A stretch of 64,000 nt of DNA from an uncultured Clostridia bacterium (GTDB lineage: Bacteria > Bacillota > Clostridia > Christensenellales > UBA1242), in the NCBI GenBank assembly GCA_934757825.1, contig CAKVLP010000001.1, positions 124,001-188,000 on the forward strand. Direction: 5' to 3'. The notes under the pieces were generated by a model. It saw only the letters and a list, made by a program, of their open reading frames with translations, did no database searches and was not told the origin of the DNA. Position 1 is the stretch's first letter, and each line of letters begins with the position of its first letter. Positions 1 to 8,767 of the stretch are shown here, one piece after another. The translations under genes and the position numbers were made by a program.

Positions 1-263
1 AGCACACACCCAAGAGGAGCGTCTAAATCAAAGTTGTTGTTAAGTTTAAAGGTAAACAAATTGTCGTTTGAAAGTATTACATTTTGCTTAATCACCTTAC
101 CGCCATTCTCGCTCAATGCCAGCACCAAATTGTCGCTATTAAAGTCAAACGCCTTTAATGTTCCAAAAACACCGCTGTTGTTTTTTTCAATGCTTAACAC
201 CGTTATGCCCTTATCATAATTTTGTTTGTTTGTAAGCAAAATCGTTTTTTTGTAAAATCCCAC
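1..263 (-). CDS. Hypothetical protein, N-terminal fragment (runs off the window)
   Basis: A minus-strand frame opens with GTG at 263 and stays open to base 1, giving about 87 residues before the window ends. An excellent ribosome binding site (AGGAGG) lies about 7 bases upstream of the GTG, which decides this start. The peptide begins VGFYKKTILLTNKQN and alternates hydrophobic and polar residues, as in a beta-rich soluble domain. No signal peptide is visible. It follows rsmA on the same strand but after a terminator, so it is probably a separate transcription unit. I do not recognise the family and propose no function. Confidence 0.7.
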   Translation of the reverse strand, partial: MGFYKKTILLTNKQNYDKGITVLSIEKNNSGVFGTLKAFDFNSDNLVLALSENGGKVIKQNVILSNDNLFTFKLNNNFDLDAPLGCV

Positions 264-353
264 TTTCCTTCCTCCTATTTACTTAATTATATATTATTTA
301 CTAAATAAAAAGTTGAATAAAACATTAAGAAAAGTAGCGAGATTTGTTGAATA

Positions 354-387
354 AAAAAATAAATTGAAGAAAACCTCAATTTATTTT
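354..387 (-). terminator. Rho-independent terminator after rsmA
   Basis: Read on the minus strand, AATAAATTGA and TCAATTTATT form a stem with a short loop, followed by a T-rich run. The upstream arm overlaps the rsmA stop codon region. Confidence 0.65.
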
Positions 388-1205
388 AGTTTTGTCATTA
401 AGTTTGATAATTCCACAAATTGCTCCGTGGTTAGCACTTCACCCCTAACGGACAATGGAACACCGATTTGAGTAAGAAGCGTCTCGCGCTGTTCAGGCGT
501 TAGTCCAAACGAACTTTTTAAGTTGTTGGCAAGTGTTTTGCGTCGCATTTGAAATGCGCTTTTTATAACATTGTTAAGCAGTTTTTCGTCTAAAATATCA
601 TATTTCTTTTTGAAGTCTATTCTTACAACTGCACTATCCACATTCGGTGCTGGCGTAAACATATTGCGCTTTACTATTCGCGTAATTTTCGCGTCGGCTC
701 GATATCGAATTTGCGCCGTTATTGCGCCGTAGTTCTCGGTATTTTCCTTTGCGATAAGTCGCTCGGCAACTTCAAGTTGAACCATAATTACAAGTCTTTT
801 TAGGTGTTTTGCCCCTTCCAAAAACTTAAAAATAATTGGAGTTGTGATGTAATATGGAAGATTTGCAATTATCACATAGTCGTCACCTAAAAGTTTTTCA
901 ATGTCCTCGGTATTTTGCTCCATAATGTCGCCGAAAACAATTTGAGCGTTTGTTACACCCTCCAAATTTTCCTCCAACAGAGGTTTTAGATTTGTGTCAA
1001 TTTCATAACCCACAACCCTTTTCGCTTTGGACGCAATTTGCCTAGTAAGCGTGCCCGCCCCACAACCAATTTCAAGCACACTCGTGTTGTCGTCAATGTC
1101 AGCATCGCCCACGATTGCGTTAAGCAGGTTTTTATCGAAAATAAAGTTTTGACCGTACTTTTTATTAAATTTAAATCCGTATTTTTTTATTACATCAGCG
1201 CTCAT
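381..1205 (-). CDS. rsmA: 16S rRNA (adenine1518/1519-N6)-dimethyltransferase RsmA (KsgA)
   Basis: This enzyme dimethylates two adjacent adenines in helix 45 of 16S rRNA during small-subunit maturation. The 274-residue length is normal. Visible motifs are GQNFI near residue 18, the SAM loop VLEIGCGAG at 43-51, the catalytic NLPYY at 115-119, and an Arg/Lys-rich C-terminal domain (QMRRKTLANNL). The ATG overlaps the tatD stop by one base (TAATG), indicating translational coupling. metG-tatD-rsmA is the order long known in Bacillus, where rnmV normally sits between tatD and ksgA; no rnmV is present here. A terminator follows. Confidence 0.97.
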   Translation of the reverse strand: MSADVIKKYGFKFNKKYGQNFIFDKNLLNAIVGDADIDDNTSVLEIGCGAGTLTRQIASKAKRVVGYEIDTNLKPLLEENLEGVTNAQIVFGDIMEQNTEDIEKLLGDDYVIIANLPYYITTPIIFKFLEGAKHLKRLVIMVQLEVAERLIAKENTENYGAITAQIRYRADAKITRIVKRNMFTPAPNVDSAVVRIDFKKKYDILDEKLLNNVIKSAFQMRRKTLANNLKSSFGLTPEQRETLLTQIGVPLSVRGEVLTTEQFVELSNLMTKLK

Positions 1206-1966
1206 TATTTACCCAATTTTTTAAATAATTTATACACATTATTATTACTTGCTCGGATTACATTGTCGACGTTTGTTTGTTTTAAATCCGCAAAATGCTG
1301 TGCAGTGTATCGCACAAATTTAGGCTGATTTACCGCCTTGCCACGCATTGGCTCGGGCGTCAAAAACGGGCAGTCCGTCTCAAAAACCACGTCATCTAGC
1401 ATACAGTTTTTGATAAGTTCTACGCTAGTGTGAGCGTTTTTGAAAGTTGTAACACCGCCAAAAGCGACCAAAAGTCCAAGTTTTCTAGCCTCTTTAAACA
1501 CTTCATAACTTTCGTTAAAACAATGCCATATTCCGCCGTATTTTAGGAAGTCCTTATTTTGTTTTAGCACTTCAAGCGTATCCCCCACTGCGTCGCGAGA
1601 GTGTATCTCGATAGGAAGTTGGTTGTCGTAAGCGATTTTTAGTTGTTTTACAAACATCGCCTTTTGCTCTTCCTTGTTGTCTTTTCGGGTATGATAGTCA
1701 AGTCCGATTTCCCCGACGCCAATTACTTTTGAATTTTTCAAGTTTTCAAATATGCTTTCGTCGTATTCGTCCACGTTATCTGGGTGGAAACCGATAATTG
1801 CATACACATTGTCGTATTTTTCCGCCAATTTTACGGTTTCTATTGCGGATTTTTTATCGCAACCCACCGCAAAAACCATTTCAAGCCCGTCGTTAGCGAA
1901 GTTTTTTATCATTTGATCCGCGTCGCCATAATAATCTTCTGTAAGGTGCGCGTGAGTGTCTATCAT
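1205..1966 (-). CDS. tatD: TatD family metal-dependent hydrolase (DNase)
   Basis: The protein is a TIM-barrel metal-dependent hydrolase of the TatD/YabD family, associated with 3'-5' exonuclease activity. The metal-binding HxH is at H5/H7 of MIDTHAH. Other ligand motifs are GVGEIGLDYH, IEIHSRDA, IWHCFNES and ETDCPFLTP. I place the start at the ATG at 1966, which overlaps the metG stop as TAATG; a TTG at 1972 would add two residues but lies inside metG. The identical TAATG junction recurs at the next gene (rsmA), supporting a translationally coupled metG-tatD-rsmA operon. Confidence 0.95.
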   Translation of the reverse strand: MIDTHAHLTEDYYGDADQMIKNFANDGLEMVFAVGCDKKSAIETVKLAEKYDNVYAIIGFHPDNVDEYDESIFENLKNSKVIGVGEIGLDYHTRKDNKEEQKAMFVKQLKIAYDNQLPIEIHSRDAVGDTLEVLKQNKDFLKYGGIWHCFNESYEVFKEARKLGLLVAFGGVTTFKNAHTSVELIKNCMLDDVVFETDCPFLTPEPMRGKAVNQPKFVRYTAQHFADLKQTNVDNVIRASNNNVYKLFKKLGK

Positions 1967-3915
1967 TAACAAATTATGCTCCCACTTGGCACACCATCTT
2001 CAACGGTCGCCAATTTCAAAATTCCATCGTTTTCGGCACACAAAATCATTCCCGTGCTTTCAATTCCTCTTAGTTTTATAGGTTTTAGATTAACTACAAC
2101 CAACACTTTTTTGCCCACCATTTCCTCTGGAGTGTAATGCTTGGCAATTCCGCTAACAATTATCCTAACTTCGTCGCCAATTTTTACGGTGTTTTTAAGT
2201 AGTTTGTCGCTTTTTTCGACTTTCTCGGAAGCCAAAACCTCGCCTACTTTAATCTGAACCTTATCAAACTCTTCAATTCCAATCAATTTGTTTTGCTCGT
2301 CCATTTTTTCCTCAATTTTGTTGTCTTTATTGTATTCTTCAAGTTGTTTTTGTTTAATTATTTCCGCCTTTGCCAAGATTTCTTTCAAATCAAGACGTGG
2401 GAAAAGCGCGTCCAATTTTTCGCATACTTTGGTCTCTTTAAGTAGTCCAAATTTGTCCAAATCGGCGAAGTTGCGTTCTTTTACATTTAGTGCCTTGAAA
2501 ACTTTTTCGGCTGTATCTGGCATAAATGCGGATAGAAGACTTGTTCCCACAATAATAGATTCGGTCAAGTTATACAAAACAGTCGCAAGTCTATCGTGGT
2601 TTTTCTCGTCCTTAGCCAAAACCCAAGGTTCGGTCTCGTCAATGTACTTATTAGCGCGCCTAAACACTGACCAGATTTCACTAAGCGCATCGGAGACTCT
2701 TAGGTCGTCCATTTTCGCTTGAACACGACTTAATGCGTTTGATACAACCTCTTTTAGCGAGTCATCAACACTCTCATACACTCCACCATCTTTCACAACG
2801 CCACCAAAGTACTTGTTGCTCATTGCGATTGTACGGCTAACAAGGTTGCCGTAAATATTTGCCAAATCGGTGTTAACCCTTTCGGTGATGATGTCCCAGC
2901 CAACTTGTCCGTCGTCTGCCACGCCCATTTCACTTAGCACATAATATCTAACAGCATCGACGCCAAAAACGTTAGCCAAGTCGTCGAAATATAACACATT
3001 GCCCTTAGATTTGCTCATTTTTTCGCCGTTTTGCAAAAGCCAGCCGTGAGCGTAAATCTTTTTAGGAAGTGGAAGCCCAAGTGCCATAAGCATAATTGGC
3101 CAATAGATAATGTGGAACCTTGCTATATCCTTGCCCACAACATGCAAATCGGCAGGCCAGAAATCCTCAAACTTTTTGTCGCCGTGCCCATCAACGTCGT
3201 AGCCTAGCCCAGTGATATAATTTGAAAGCGCGTCAATCCAAACATAAATTACGTGCTTTGGATCAAATGGCACTGGCACGCCCCACTTAAACGAAGTACG
3301 GCTCACACACAAATCTTGCAATCCGTTTTTGATAAAGTTGTTGACCATTTCAGTTTTTCTTGTTGCTGGCACAATAAAGTCTGGGTGAGAATTGTAATAA
3401 TCCAACAACCTATCTACGTACTTATTCATTTTGAAGAAATAACATTCTTCCTTTTGTTTTTTTACTTCGCGACCGCAGTCTGGGCACTTGCCGTCAACAA
3501 TTTGCGAATCCGTCCAAAACGATTCACAAGGAACGCAATACCACCCTTCATAACTGCCTTTATATATGTCGCCATTATCGTAAAACTTTTTAAAAATTTT
3601 CTGCACTTGCTCTTCGTGTTGTGTGTCGGTTGTGCGGATAAATTTATCATAACTTACATTAGCATTGTCCCAAAGCGATTTAATCTCGCCCGAAACTTTA
3701 TCAACATAATTTTTAGGTGACATTCCATATTTTTTAGCGTATTCCTCAATTTTTTGACCATGCTCATCGGTTCCCGTCTGGAAAAACACGTTGTAGCCCT
3801 GCTTACGCTTAAATCTTGCCAAAGCATCAGTAAAAATAACCTCATAGGTGTTTCCAATATGCGGTTTGGTAGATGAGTAAGCGATTGCTGTTGTAATGTA
3901 GTAATTTTTATTCAT
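1966..3915 (-). CDS. metG: Methionyl-tRNA synthetase
   Basis: This cytoplasmic class I synthetase charges tRNA-Met. The 649-residue protein has the HIGH-like HIGN at 19-22, a zinc-binding insertion with CxxC pairs (CVPC and CPDC), and GEKMSKSKGN near residue 300. The C-terminal hundred residues form a Trbp111/EMAP-type tRNA-binding domain (starting IGIEEFDKVQIKVGEV). The start is the ATG at 3915, preceded by AGAGGTGAT. The open frame continues 34 codons further upstream, but that extension is hydrophobic, lacks homology and overlaps spmA, so I reject it. It heads a coupled operon with tatD and rsmA. Confidence 0.97.
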   Translation of the reverse strand: MNKNYYITTAIAYSSTKPHIGNTYEVIFTDALARFKRKQGYNVFFQTGTDEHGQKIEEYAKKYGMSPKNYVDKVSGEIKSLWDNANVSYDKFIRTTDTQHEEQVQKIFKKFYDNGDIYKGSYEGWYCVPCESFWTDSQIVDGKCPDCGREVKKQKEECYFFKMNKYVDRLLDYYNSHPDFIVPATRKTEMVNNFIKNGLQDLCVSRTSFKWGVPVPFDPKHVIYVWIDALSNYITGLGYDVDGHGDKKFEDFWPADLHVVGKDIARFHIIYWPIMLMALGLPLPKKIYAHGWLLQNGEKMSKSKGNVLYFDDLANVFGVDAVRYYVLSEMGVADDGQVGWDIITERVNTDLANIYGNLVSRTIAMSNKYFGGVVKDGGVYESVDDSLKEVVSNALSRVQAKMDDLRVSDALSEIWSVFRRANKYIDETEPWVLAKDEKNHDRLATVLYNLTESIIVGTSLLSAFMPDTAEKVFKALNVKERNFADLDKFGLLKETKVCEKLDALFPRLDLKEILAKAEIIKQKQLEEYNKDNKIEEKMDEQNKLIGIEEFDKVQIKVGEVLASEKVEKSDKLLKNTVKIGDEVRIIVSGIAKHYTPEEMVGKKVLVVVNLKPIKLRGIESTGMILCAENDGILKLATVEDGVPSGSIIC

Positions 3916-3941
3916 TTTATCACCTCTTGTAATCATACGAT
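3912..3941 (+). promoter_or_regulatory. Possible sigma-E-type promoter for spmA-spmB
   Basis: TCATTTTAT (3912-3920), a 13-base spacer and CATACGAT (3934-3941) resemble the Bacillus mother-cell sigma-E elements (about GTCATATT and CATACAAT). The element overlaps the metG start on the other strand and points at spmA, 90 bases away. spmAB are sigma-E dependent in Bacillus subtilis; applying that here is inference. Confidence 0.35.
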
Positions 3942-4029
3942 ATTTTAGCACAAAAAAAACTACAAGTAAAGAAATAATATTTATTATAACCATGCAAAAA
4001 TGGTGAAAATAAGCCATTTGGAGGGCACG

Positions 4030-4599
4030 ATGAACATAATTTGGATTTCAATAATAGTTGTAGGGCTAGGGCTACTGCTCATAAACCGCCCAGAACTAGC
4101 GTTTGCCAGCATTCAAACCGGCAGTGAAAAAGCAATTGCGCTCTGTCTAAAACTTTGGGCAATCTACGCGATATGGCTGGGACTTTTAAACATTTTGGAA
4201 GAAACAAAACTCGACCGAAAAATAGCAAAACTTATGCGACCGATTATTAAGTTTTTGATAGGCGAAACCGACGAGTACACGCAAAACCAGATTGCAATAA
4301 ATCTAACCAGCAACTTGCTCGGAATGGGAAACGCGTGCACGCCGAGCGGCATAAACGGAATGGCAGGGCTAGGGAAAGGCCAGAAGTACATCACAAACGC
4401 AATGGCAATGTTTATGATCTTAAATGTTACAAGCCTCCAACTTATCCCAACCACAGTAATCAGCCTACGCATCACACACGGTTCCAGCAACCCGACGGAC
4501 ATAATACTGCCCACTCTTATCGCCACAATAGCCAGCACATTATGCGGGATTATCTTAGTCAAAATCTGCAAAAAACTATTTAAGGACAAGCATCAATGA
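4030..4599 (+). CDS. spmA: Spore maturation protein SpmA
   Basis: SpmA is an integral membrane protein of the nucleoside-recognition (Gate) domain family that, with SpmB, is needed for spore core dehydration in Bacillus. This 189-residue protein has several membrane segments and the family block QNQIAINLTSNLLGMGNACTP with a following MAGLG. I choose the ATG at 4030, which has GGAGG 7-8 bases upstream; an in-frame start at 4000 lacks such a site. The stop overlaps the spmB start (ATGA), so the two are coupled. The pair sits divergent to metG and convergent with rsmI, interrupting the usual housekeeping cluster. Confidence 0.93.
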   Translation: MNIIWISIIVVGLGLLLINRPELAFASIQTGSEKAIALCLKLWAIYAIWLGLLNILEETKLDRKIAKLMRPIIKFLIGETDEYTQNQIAINLTSNLLGMGNACTPSGINGMAGLGKGQKYITNAMAMFMILNVTSLQLIPTTVISLRITHGSSNPTDIILPTLIATIASTLCGIILVKICKKLFKDKHQ

Positions 4600-5102
4600 G
4601 TTCGTATGTTATTCCATTTTTTATAATTTTTCTACTGCTTTACTGTCTTTTTAGAAAAATAAACGCATATGATGCGTTTGTTAAAGGAAGCAAAACTTCG
4701 TTTGACCTAATACTGACAAGTCTTCCCTACATCGTTGCGATTTTTATAGCACTGCAAGTTTTTTCTGAATCAGGACTAAGCACATTTATTGCAAACTTGC
4801 TTAATCCTGTTTTGACAGCGCTTGGCATTCCAAGCGAACTAACTGAGATGCTTCTTATAAAACCTTTTAGCGGGTGCGGAAGCCTTGCTGTGCTGGAAAA
4901 TGTATTTACAAAATATGGGGTCGATAGTTATCTTGCGCGTGCAGGTTGTGCAATAGCAGGATCAAGCGAAGCAATATTTTACATAACAGCAGTATACTTT
5001 TCAAAAACTGACATAAAACACTTTCGTTATGCCATTCCAGTGTCACTTATTGCCAATTTGGTGGGTGCAATTGTTGGTTGCTGGGTGTGCAGGTTTATAT
5101 AA
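4596..5102 (+). CDS. spmB: Spore maturation protein SpmB
   Basis: This is the partner of SpmA, a 168-residue membrane protein of the same Gate-domain family. The diagnostic stretch is KPFSGCGSLAVLENV followed by AGCAIAGSSEAIFYITAVYF, with hydrophobic segments at both ends. The start ATG lies within the spmA stop (ATGA overlap). It ends just before a bidirectional hairpin shared with the convergent rsmI. Together with Spo0A at 24.4 kb it implies endospore ancestry, though it does not prove sporulation. Confidence 0.93.
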   Translation: MSSYVIPFFIIFLLLYCLFRKINAYDAFVKGSKTSFDLILTSLPYIVAIFIALQVFSESGLSTFIANLLNPVLTALGIPSELTEMLLIKPFSGCGSLAVLENVFTKYGVDSYLARAGCAIAGSSEAIFYITAVYFSKTDIKHFRYAIPVSLIANLVGAIVGCWVCRFI

Positions 5103-5132
5103 AAAAATCAAGGCAAACTAGCCTTGATTTTT
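5103..5132. terminator. Bidirectional terminator between spmB and rsmI
   Basis: AATCAAGGC and GCCTTGATT form a perfect stem flanked by an A-run on the left and a T-run on the right, so it can end transcription on both strands. The rsmI stop lies within it. Confidence 0.85.
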
Positions 5133-5921
5133 TAAATATTCCTTATACACAATATCTTTTTTAAGCCCTCTTAATTTTGCCACTTGTTTTATGGCATCGT
5201 TCTTACTAACACCGTCTTTTATAAGCCCATCTATCTGTTCGGATATCGTTTCACTAAACTCAGGCGCACTCTCCACAGCCCCCTTTACAACAAGTACAAA
5301 TTCGCCTTTAACAAGCCCCTCATAACCGCGCTTCAAAGTCGAAAAACTAACTTCTTCAAACTTTTTACTTATTTCCCTTACAACACATATGTCTCTATCG
5401 TTTATGACATCAAATATGGACTTTATGTCAGAAAGTATACTATGTGGTGACAAATAGAATACCAAAGTACTTTTTAAATCCTTATATGGCAAAAGTAGTT
5501 TTTTTATGTCATTTTTCTTATTTGGCAAAAATCCAATAAATGTAACAGGCGTAGGAAACCCGCTTAAAATAAACGCATTAACAAATGCCGAAGGCCCCGA
5601 CACAACGGTGTATGGAAGATTATTTTCAATAAGCGCATTAACCAAAATATTGCCCGGGTCGGAAATGCAAGGCATTCCCGCATCTGAAATAACTGCGAGA
5701 TTTTTGCCTTCTTTTTGCTCGGCAATAATTTTGTCTATCATACTTTTTTCATTAAATTTGTGATAGGAAATAAGAGGTTTTTTAATGTCATAATGACTAA
5801 GCAAAGTAAGGCTTGTGCGAGTGTCTTCGCACGCAATAGTGTCCACGTTTTTTAGCGTCTCAACAGCACAGTATGTTATCTCTTTTAAGTTCCCAATTGG
5901 GGTGCCAACAAAATAAACCAT
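5118..5921 (-). CDS. rsmI: 16S rRNA (cytidine1402-2'-O)-methyltransferase RsmI
   Basis: RsmI 2'-O-methylates C1402 in the decoding centre of 16S rRNA. The 267-residue protein has the tetrapyrrole-methylase-like fold signatures: VGTPIGNLKEIT at the N-terminus, CEDTRTS, LISYHKFNE, and AVISDAGMPCISDPG. The C-terminal part carries the KDAIK-type helix seen in the family (DGVSKNDAIKQVA). It starts two bases after the trmN6 stop, within the holB-ricT-trmN6-rsmI operon that matches the Bacillus holB-yaaT-yabB-yabC order. Confidence 0.96.
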   Translation of the reverse strand: MVYFVGTPIGNLKEITYCAVETLKNVDTIACEDTRTSLTLLSHYDIKKPLISYHKFNEKSMIDKIIAEQKEGKNLAVISDAGMPCISDPGNILVNALIENNLPYTVVSGPSAFVNAFILSGFPTPVTFIGFLPNKKNDIKKLLLPYKDLKSTLVFYLSPHSILSDIKSIFDVINDRDICVVREISKKFEEVSFSTLKRGYEGLVKGEFVLVVKGAVESAPEFSETISEQIDGLIKDGVSKNDAIKQVAKLRGLKKDIVYKEYLKNQG

Positions 5922-5923
5922 AT

Positions 5924-6589
5924 CTATCTAGTGATTATTTTTAAACCACTTTTCCCTCCTTTTTTTGCTTCCATAAGTATAACGCACGCACCTTTTTCGC
6001 TATGGATAAGTTTTATGCGTTTTGGCTCAACGCCATATTTTCTGCAATACACAAACATATCGGTCAAGCGTTCTTCTTTGTTGACCATATACAACCTGCC
6101 ACCAAATTTTAATAGCGCGCTCGACTCTTTTATTATCTCTTCAAGTGTGACTTTTACTTCGTGTTTTGCGATGTTTATATTTTCTTTTTCGGACAATTTT
6201 CCAGCGTCTTTGTATGGTGGATTACATACGACCACATTGTATCCCGTATCAATTTTTAAGTGAATGTTTTGAAGGGGCGCATTAACAACTTCAATGTGAT
6301 CCTCTTGCCCATTGTACTCCACACTTCTTCTGCTCATATCGGCAAGGTATTCTTGAATTTCCACACACACCACTTTTTTTACGTGGCATTTTGTTTCTAT
6401 CAAAATTCCCACAACTCCACTGCCACTACAAAGGTCGACCACCGAGTCGTTTGGTTTGCATTTTGCAAAATTTGCTAACAAAACAGAATCCGACGTGAAA
6501 CAATATTCATTCGGATTCTGAATTACATACTTATTATCTATTTGCAGGTCGTCCAACCTTTCGTTATTTTTTAGAATGTTGTTTTTCAT
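5924..6589 (-). CDS. trmN6: tRNA1(Val) (adenine37-N6)-methyltransferase family (TrmN6/YabB)
   Basis: This 221-residue Rossmann-fold methyltransferase has the SAM motif VVDLCSGSGVVG (51-61) and the N6-adenine catalytic motif NPPY (123-126). An N-terminal NEYCFTSDSVLLANF segment is typical of the YfiC/YabB family that methylates A37 of a tRNA. It overlaps the end of ricT by 26 bases and is followed after two bases by rsmI, so it is cotranscribed. Substrate assignment to tRNA-Val follows the family and was not shown for this lineage. Confidence 0.88.
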   Translation of the reverse strand: MKNNILKNNERLDDLQIDNKYVIQNPNEYCFTSDSVLLANFAKCKPNDSVVDLCSGSGVVGILIETKCHVKKVVCVEIQEYLADMSRRSVEYNGQEDHIEVVNAPLQNIHLKIDTGYNVVVCNPPYKDAGKLSEKENINIAKHEVKVTLEEIIKESSALLKFGGRLYMVNKEERLTDMFVYCRKYGVEPKRIKLIHSEKGACVILMEAKKGGKSGLKIITR

Positions 6590-7400
6590 TTTTGCTATCC
6601 ATTTTGATTTCGGCTAGCGGATATTCCTCAATTTTCACCGAATCGTCGTTTACGTATTTTACGGTTACGGTTTGTTTTAGAAGGTTGTTGTACACAACAA
6701 TGCCTTCGCCGTCTTTTGTGGTTACTTTCGAGTTTAGTTTTGGCATTTTGGCGCTTACTTCGCTATAATAATCGTTTTCGTATGCTAGGCAACACATTAG
6801 TCTTCCACACACTCCACTTATTTTTGAAGTGTTTAGCGACAATCCTTGCGTTTTTGCCATTTTGATGCTAACCTTGTCAAAATCGTTAAGATATTGTTTA
6901 CAACAGCATTCCTTTCCACACTCGCCTATTCCGCCTACAAGTTTTGCTTGATCGCGAATGCCGATTTGTCTTAGTTCGATGCGTGATTTTAGAATGTTTG
7001 CAAGATCCTTAACCAAGTCTCTAAAATCAACCCTATCCTCGCACACAAAGTCGATTATGACCTTTTGCCCGTCAAGCGTAAATGACACGTCCACAACCTT
7101 CATATCTAGGTTATATTTCTTTACAAGTTTTTCGGTCTCTTCCATTACTTTTGGGCGTTTTTTATTTAGTTCCGCAACTTTATTAAGGTCTTTTTCTGTT
7201 GCCAGTCTCAAAATTGGCGCAAGTGGCAAAACGAGTTTTTCGTCGTCTTCCTCGTACACTTCGGTCGCAATATAGCCCACTTCTTTGCCTCGCGAAGTTT
7301 CCACAACGACAGCCTTGCCCTTTTCAAGCCCATCAACAGTCGGCATAAATGTAAAAATTTTGCCACCGTCCTTAAACTTAACACCTATTACTTTCGGCAT
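6564..7400 (-). CDS. ricT: RicT/YaaT PSP1-domain protein
   Basis: RicT (YaaT) in Bacillus forms an iron-sulfur complex with RicA and RicF that promotes RNase Y-dependent mRNA maturation and affects Spo0A phosphorylation. This 278-residue protein has the PSP1 domain core (VGGIGECGKECCCKQYL and SGVCGRLMCCLAYEN), giving the Cys clusters expected for cluster binding. It overlaps holB upstream by 13 bases and trmN6 downstream by 26, a tightly coupled arrangement. A link to sporulation fits the presence of spo0A elsewhere in the window, but ricA and ricF are not here. Confidence 0.93.
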   Translation of the reverse strand: MPKVIGVKFKDGGKIFTFMPTVDGLEKGKAVVVETSRGKEVGYIATEVYEEDDEKLVLPLAPILRLATEKDLNKVAELNKKRPKVMEETEKLVKKYNLDMKVVDVSFTLDGQKVIIDFVCEDRVDFRDLVKDLANILKSRIELRQIGIRDQAKLVGGIGECGKECCCKQYLNDFDKVSIKMAKTQGLSLNTSKISGVCGRLMCCLAYENDYYSEVSAKMPKLNSKVTTKDGEGIVVYNNLLKQTVTVKYVNDDSVKIEEYPLAEIKMDSKNEKQHSKK

Positions 7401-8320
7401 AAATATTTAACCTCCAATATTCCCATAAGCAACCCGTCGATTACTGCGTTTGGGTTGCAATTGCTCTTAATTTTCTTGATTCCTTCTTGTACTTTTTGAG
7501 TGATTAAAACCACTTCTTTGCTGGAAATTCCTACGTTTTCGCCGTTTACAATCTTCGCCATTAGTTCACCCAAGTATTCTACAAGTAGGTTTAAAAACTC
7601 TTCCATATCACTTGAAATTTGTGTCAAATTGTATCCGCATTTTAGCACGTTTTCGCTTGAATTTAGCCTTAAAACAACATCTTCGCACATCTGTTTTAAC
7701 GAAATAAGGTTTGAATTTTTAATATACTTCATTGCGGTGGTGACACTGCCCGCGCTAAGATGCGCAATCTCACTAGCCTCTGCCTGAGTTTCGCCAAACG
7801 CGCGCACAATGTAGTCCGTCAAATCCGCATCTTCAATCTGCGGAATTGTAATTTTTTTACACCTCGATTTCACAGTCGGCAACACGTTGTTTTCATTGCT
7901 TGTTGTTAGGATAAAAACAACGCTTTTAGGCGGTTCTTCCAAGGTTTTTAGCAATTTGTTTTGCGCCTGAATTGTGGCTAAATCAAAGTCTTTTAAGATA
8001 TATATTTTCTTATCCGCTTCGAGTGGCAAAACGTAACTTTCGCTCACAATTTTGTTGACGTCATCGGTCAAAATCGGCTTGTCGTTTTGCGGATAGGTTT
8101 CCACATCGCTATGCGTGCCGTTTTTCACGCGGTTGCATGTTGTACACACAAAACAAGGTTCTGGTTTGTCGCACATCAATTCGCTTGCCACGCACCTAGC
8201 AAACTCGTTTCCAAGCGCCCTGTCGGTGGATATGAGCAAATATGCGTGGTTTAACATTCCACCCTGCTTGTCGCGATTGATGATTTTATGAAGATTTGAC
8301 TGCAAGTACAATTTTTCCAT
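7388..8320 (-). CDS. holB: DNA polymerase III delta-prime subunit HolB
   Basis: The delta-prime subunit of the clamp loader has the zinc-type cysteines MCDKPEPCFVCTTC near residue 50, the conserved KLLKTLEEPPKSVVFIL, and the SRC motif (VKSRCKKI). Length is 310 residues. The P-loop position reads LLISTDRALGNEF, so no Walker A is evident; delta-prime is generally not a functional ATPase. It heads the operon holB-ricT-trmN6-rsmI. The ribosome binding site upstream of the ATG is weak. Confidence 0.93.
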   Translation of the reverse strand: MEKLYLQSNLHKIINRDKQGGMLNHAYLLISTDRALGNEFARCVASELMCDKPEPCFVCTTCNRVKNGTHSDVETYPQNDKPILTDDVNKIVSESYVLPLEADKKIYILKDFDLATIQAQNKLLKTLEEPPKSVVFILTTSNENNVLPTVKSRCKKITIPQIEDADLTDYIVRAFGETQAEASEIAHLSAGSVTTAMKYIKNSNLISLKQMCEDVVLRLNSSENVLKCGYNLTQISSDMEEFLNLLVEYLGELMAKIVNGENVGISSKEVVLITQKVQEGIKKIKSNCNPNAVIDGLLMGILEVKYLCRK

Positions 8321-8416
8321 AGTTCCATTTTAACACAAAAACACCCAAATACAAATACTTTTTTAGTTAAAATTAACAACATAATCGCCTTTTATCAATA
8401 TTTTTGCCCAAATATA

Positions 8417-8446
8417 TTGACACCAATGCCACAAATTTAATATAAT
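8417..8446 (+). promoter_or_regulatory. Strong housekeeping promoter reading toward the tRNA-Thr region
   Basis: TTGACA (8417-8422), an 18-base spacer and TATAAT (8441-8446) match both consensus boxes perfectly. Transcription would start near 8453 and run through the inverted repeat and the tRNA half-genes to the intact tRNA-Thr. Confidence 0.75.
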
Positions 8447-8667
8447 ACATATGCAAATTTATGTTGTGGCTTGCCGGATCTCAAATTATACTTCGACAAT
8501 TGATGTAAAAATCACCCCTTACACTACTCCATCGGAATTATAATTTGCACTTTGCTAGGAATAAACAAAAACGCTCTCTAATCAAAGTCCAAATCACATT
8601 TCCTGGTAAAGCAAAACAACATAATTTAGCAAACAACAAGCTAAAAATTGCAGAACATTTGGTTCGT

Positions 8668-8704
8668 GCTGGTGTGGCTCAGCGGTAGAGCACCACCTTG
8701 GTAA
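8668..8704 (+). repeat. Truncated tRNA-Thr 5' half, copy 1
   Basis: A 37-base segment matches a tRNA-Thr from the acceptor 5' strand GCTGGTG through the D-arm to the last base of the anticodon loop TTGGTAA, then stops matching. No 3' half (anticodon 3' stem, T-arm, CCA) follows, so it cannot fold as a tRNA. It is identical to copy 2 and starts exactly 100 bases before it. Confidence 0.9.
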
Positions 8705-8767
8705 AACAAAAACAGCACTTTTTCATCACTAAATTTCACCGCAAAAATCGTTCAAAAACAGCACTAT

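Noticed and set aside
3916..4017. Upstream extension of metG with a hydrophobic N-terminus
   Set aside because: The Shine-Dalgarno lies before the ATG at 3915, the extension matches no MetRS and would overlap spmA.
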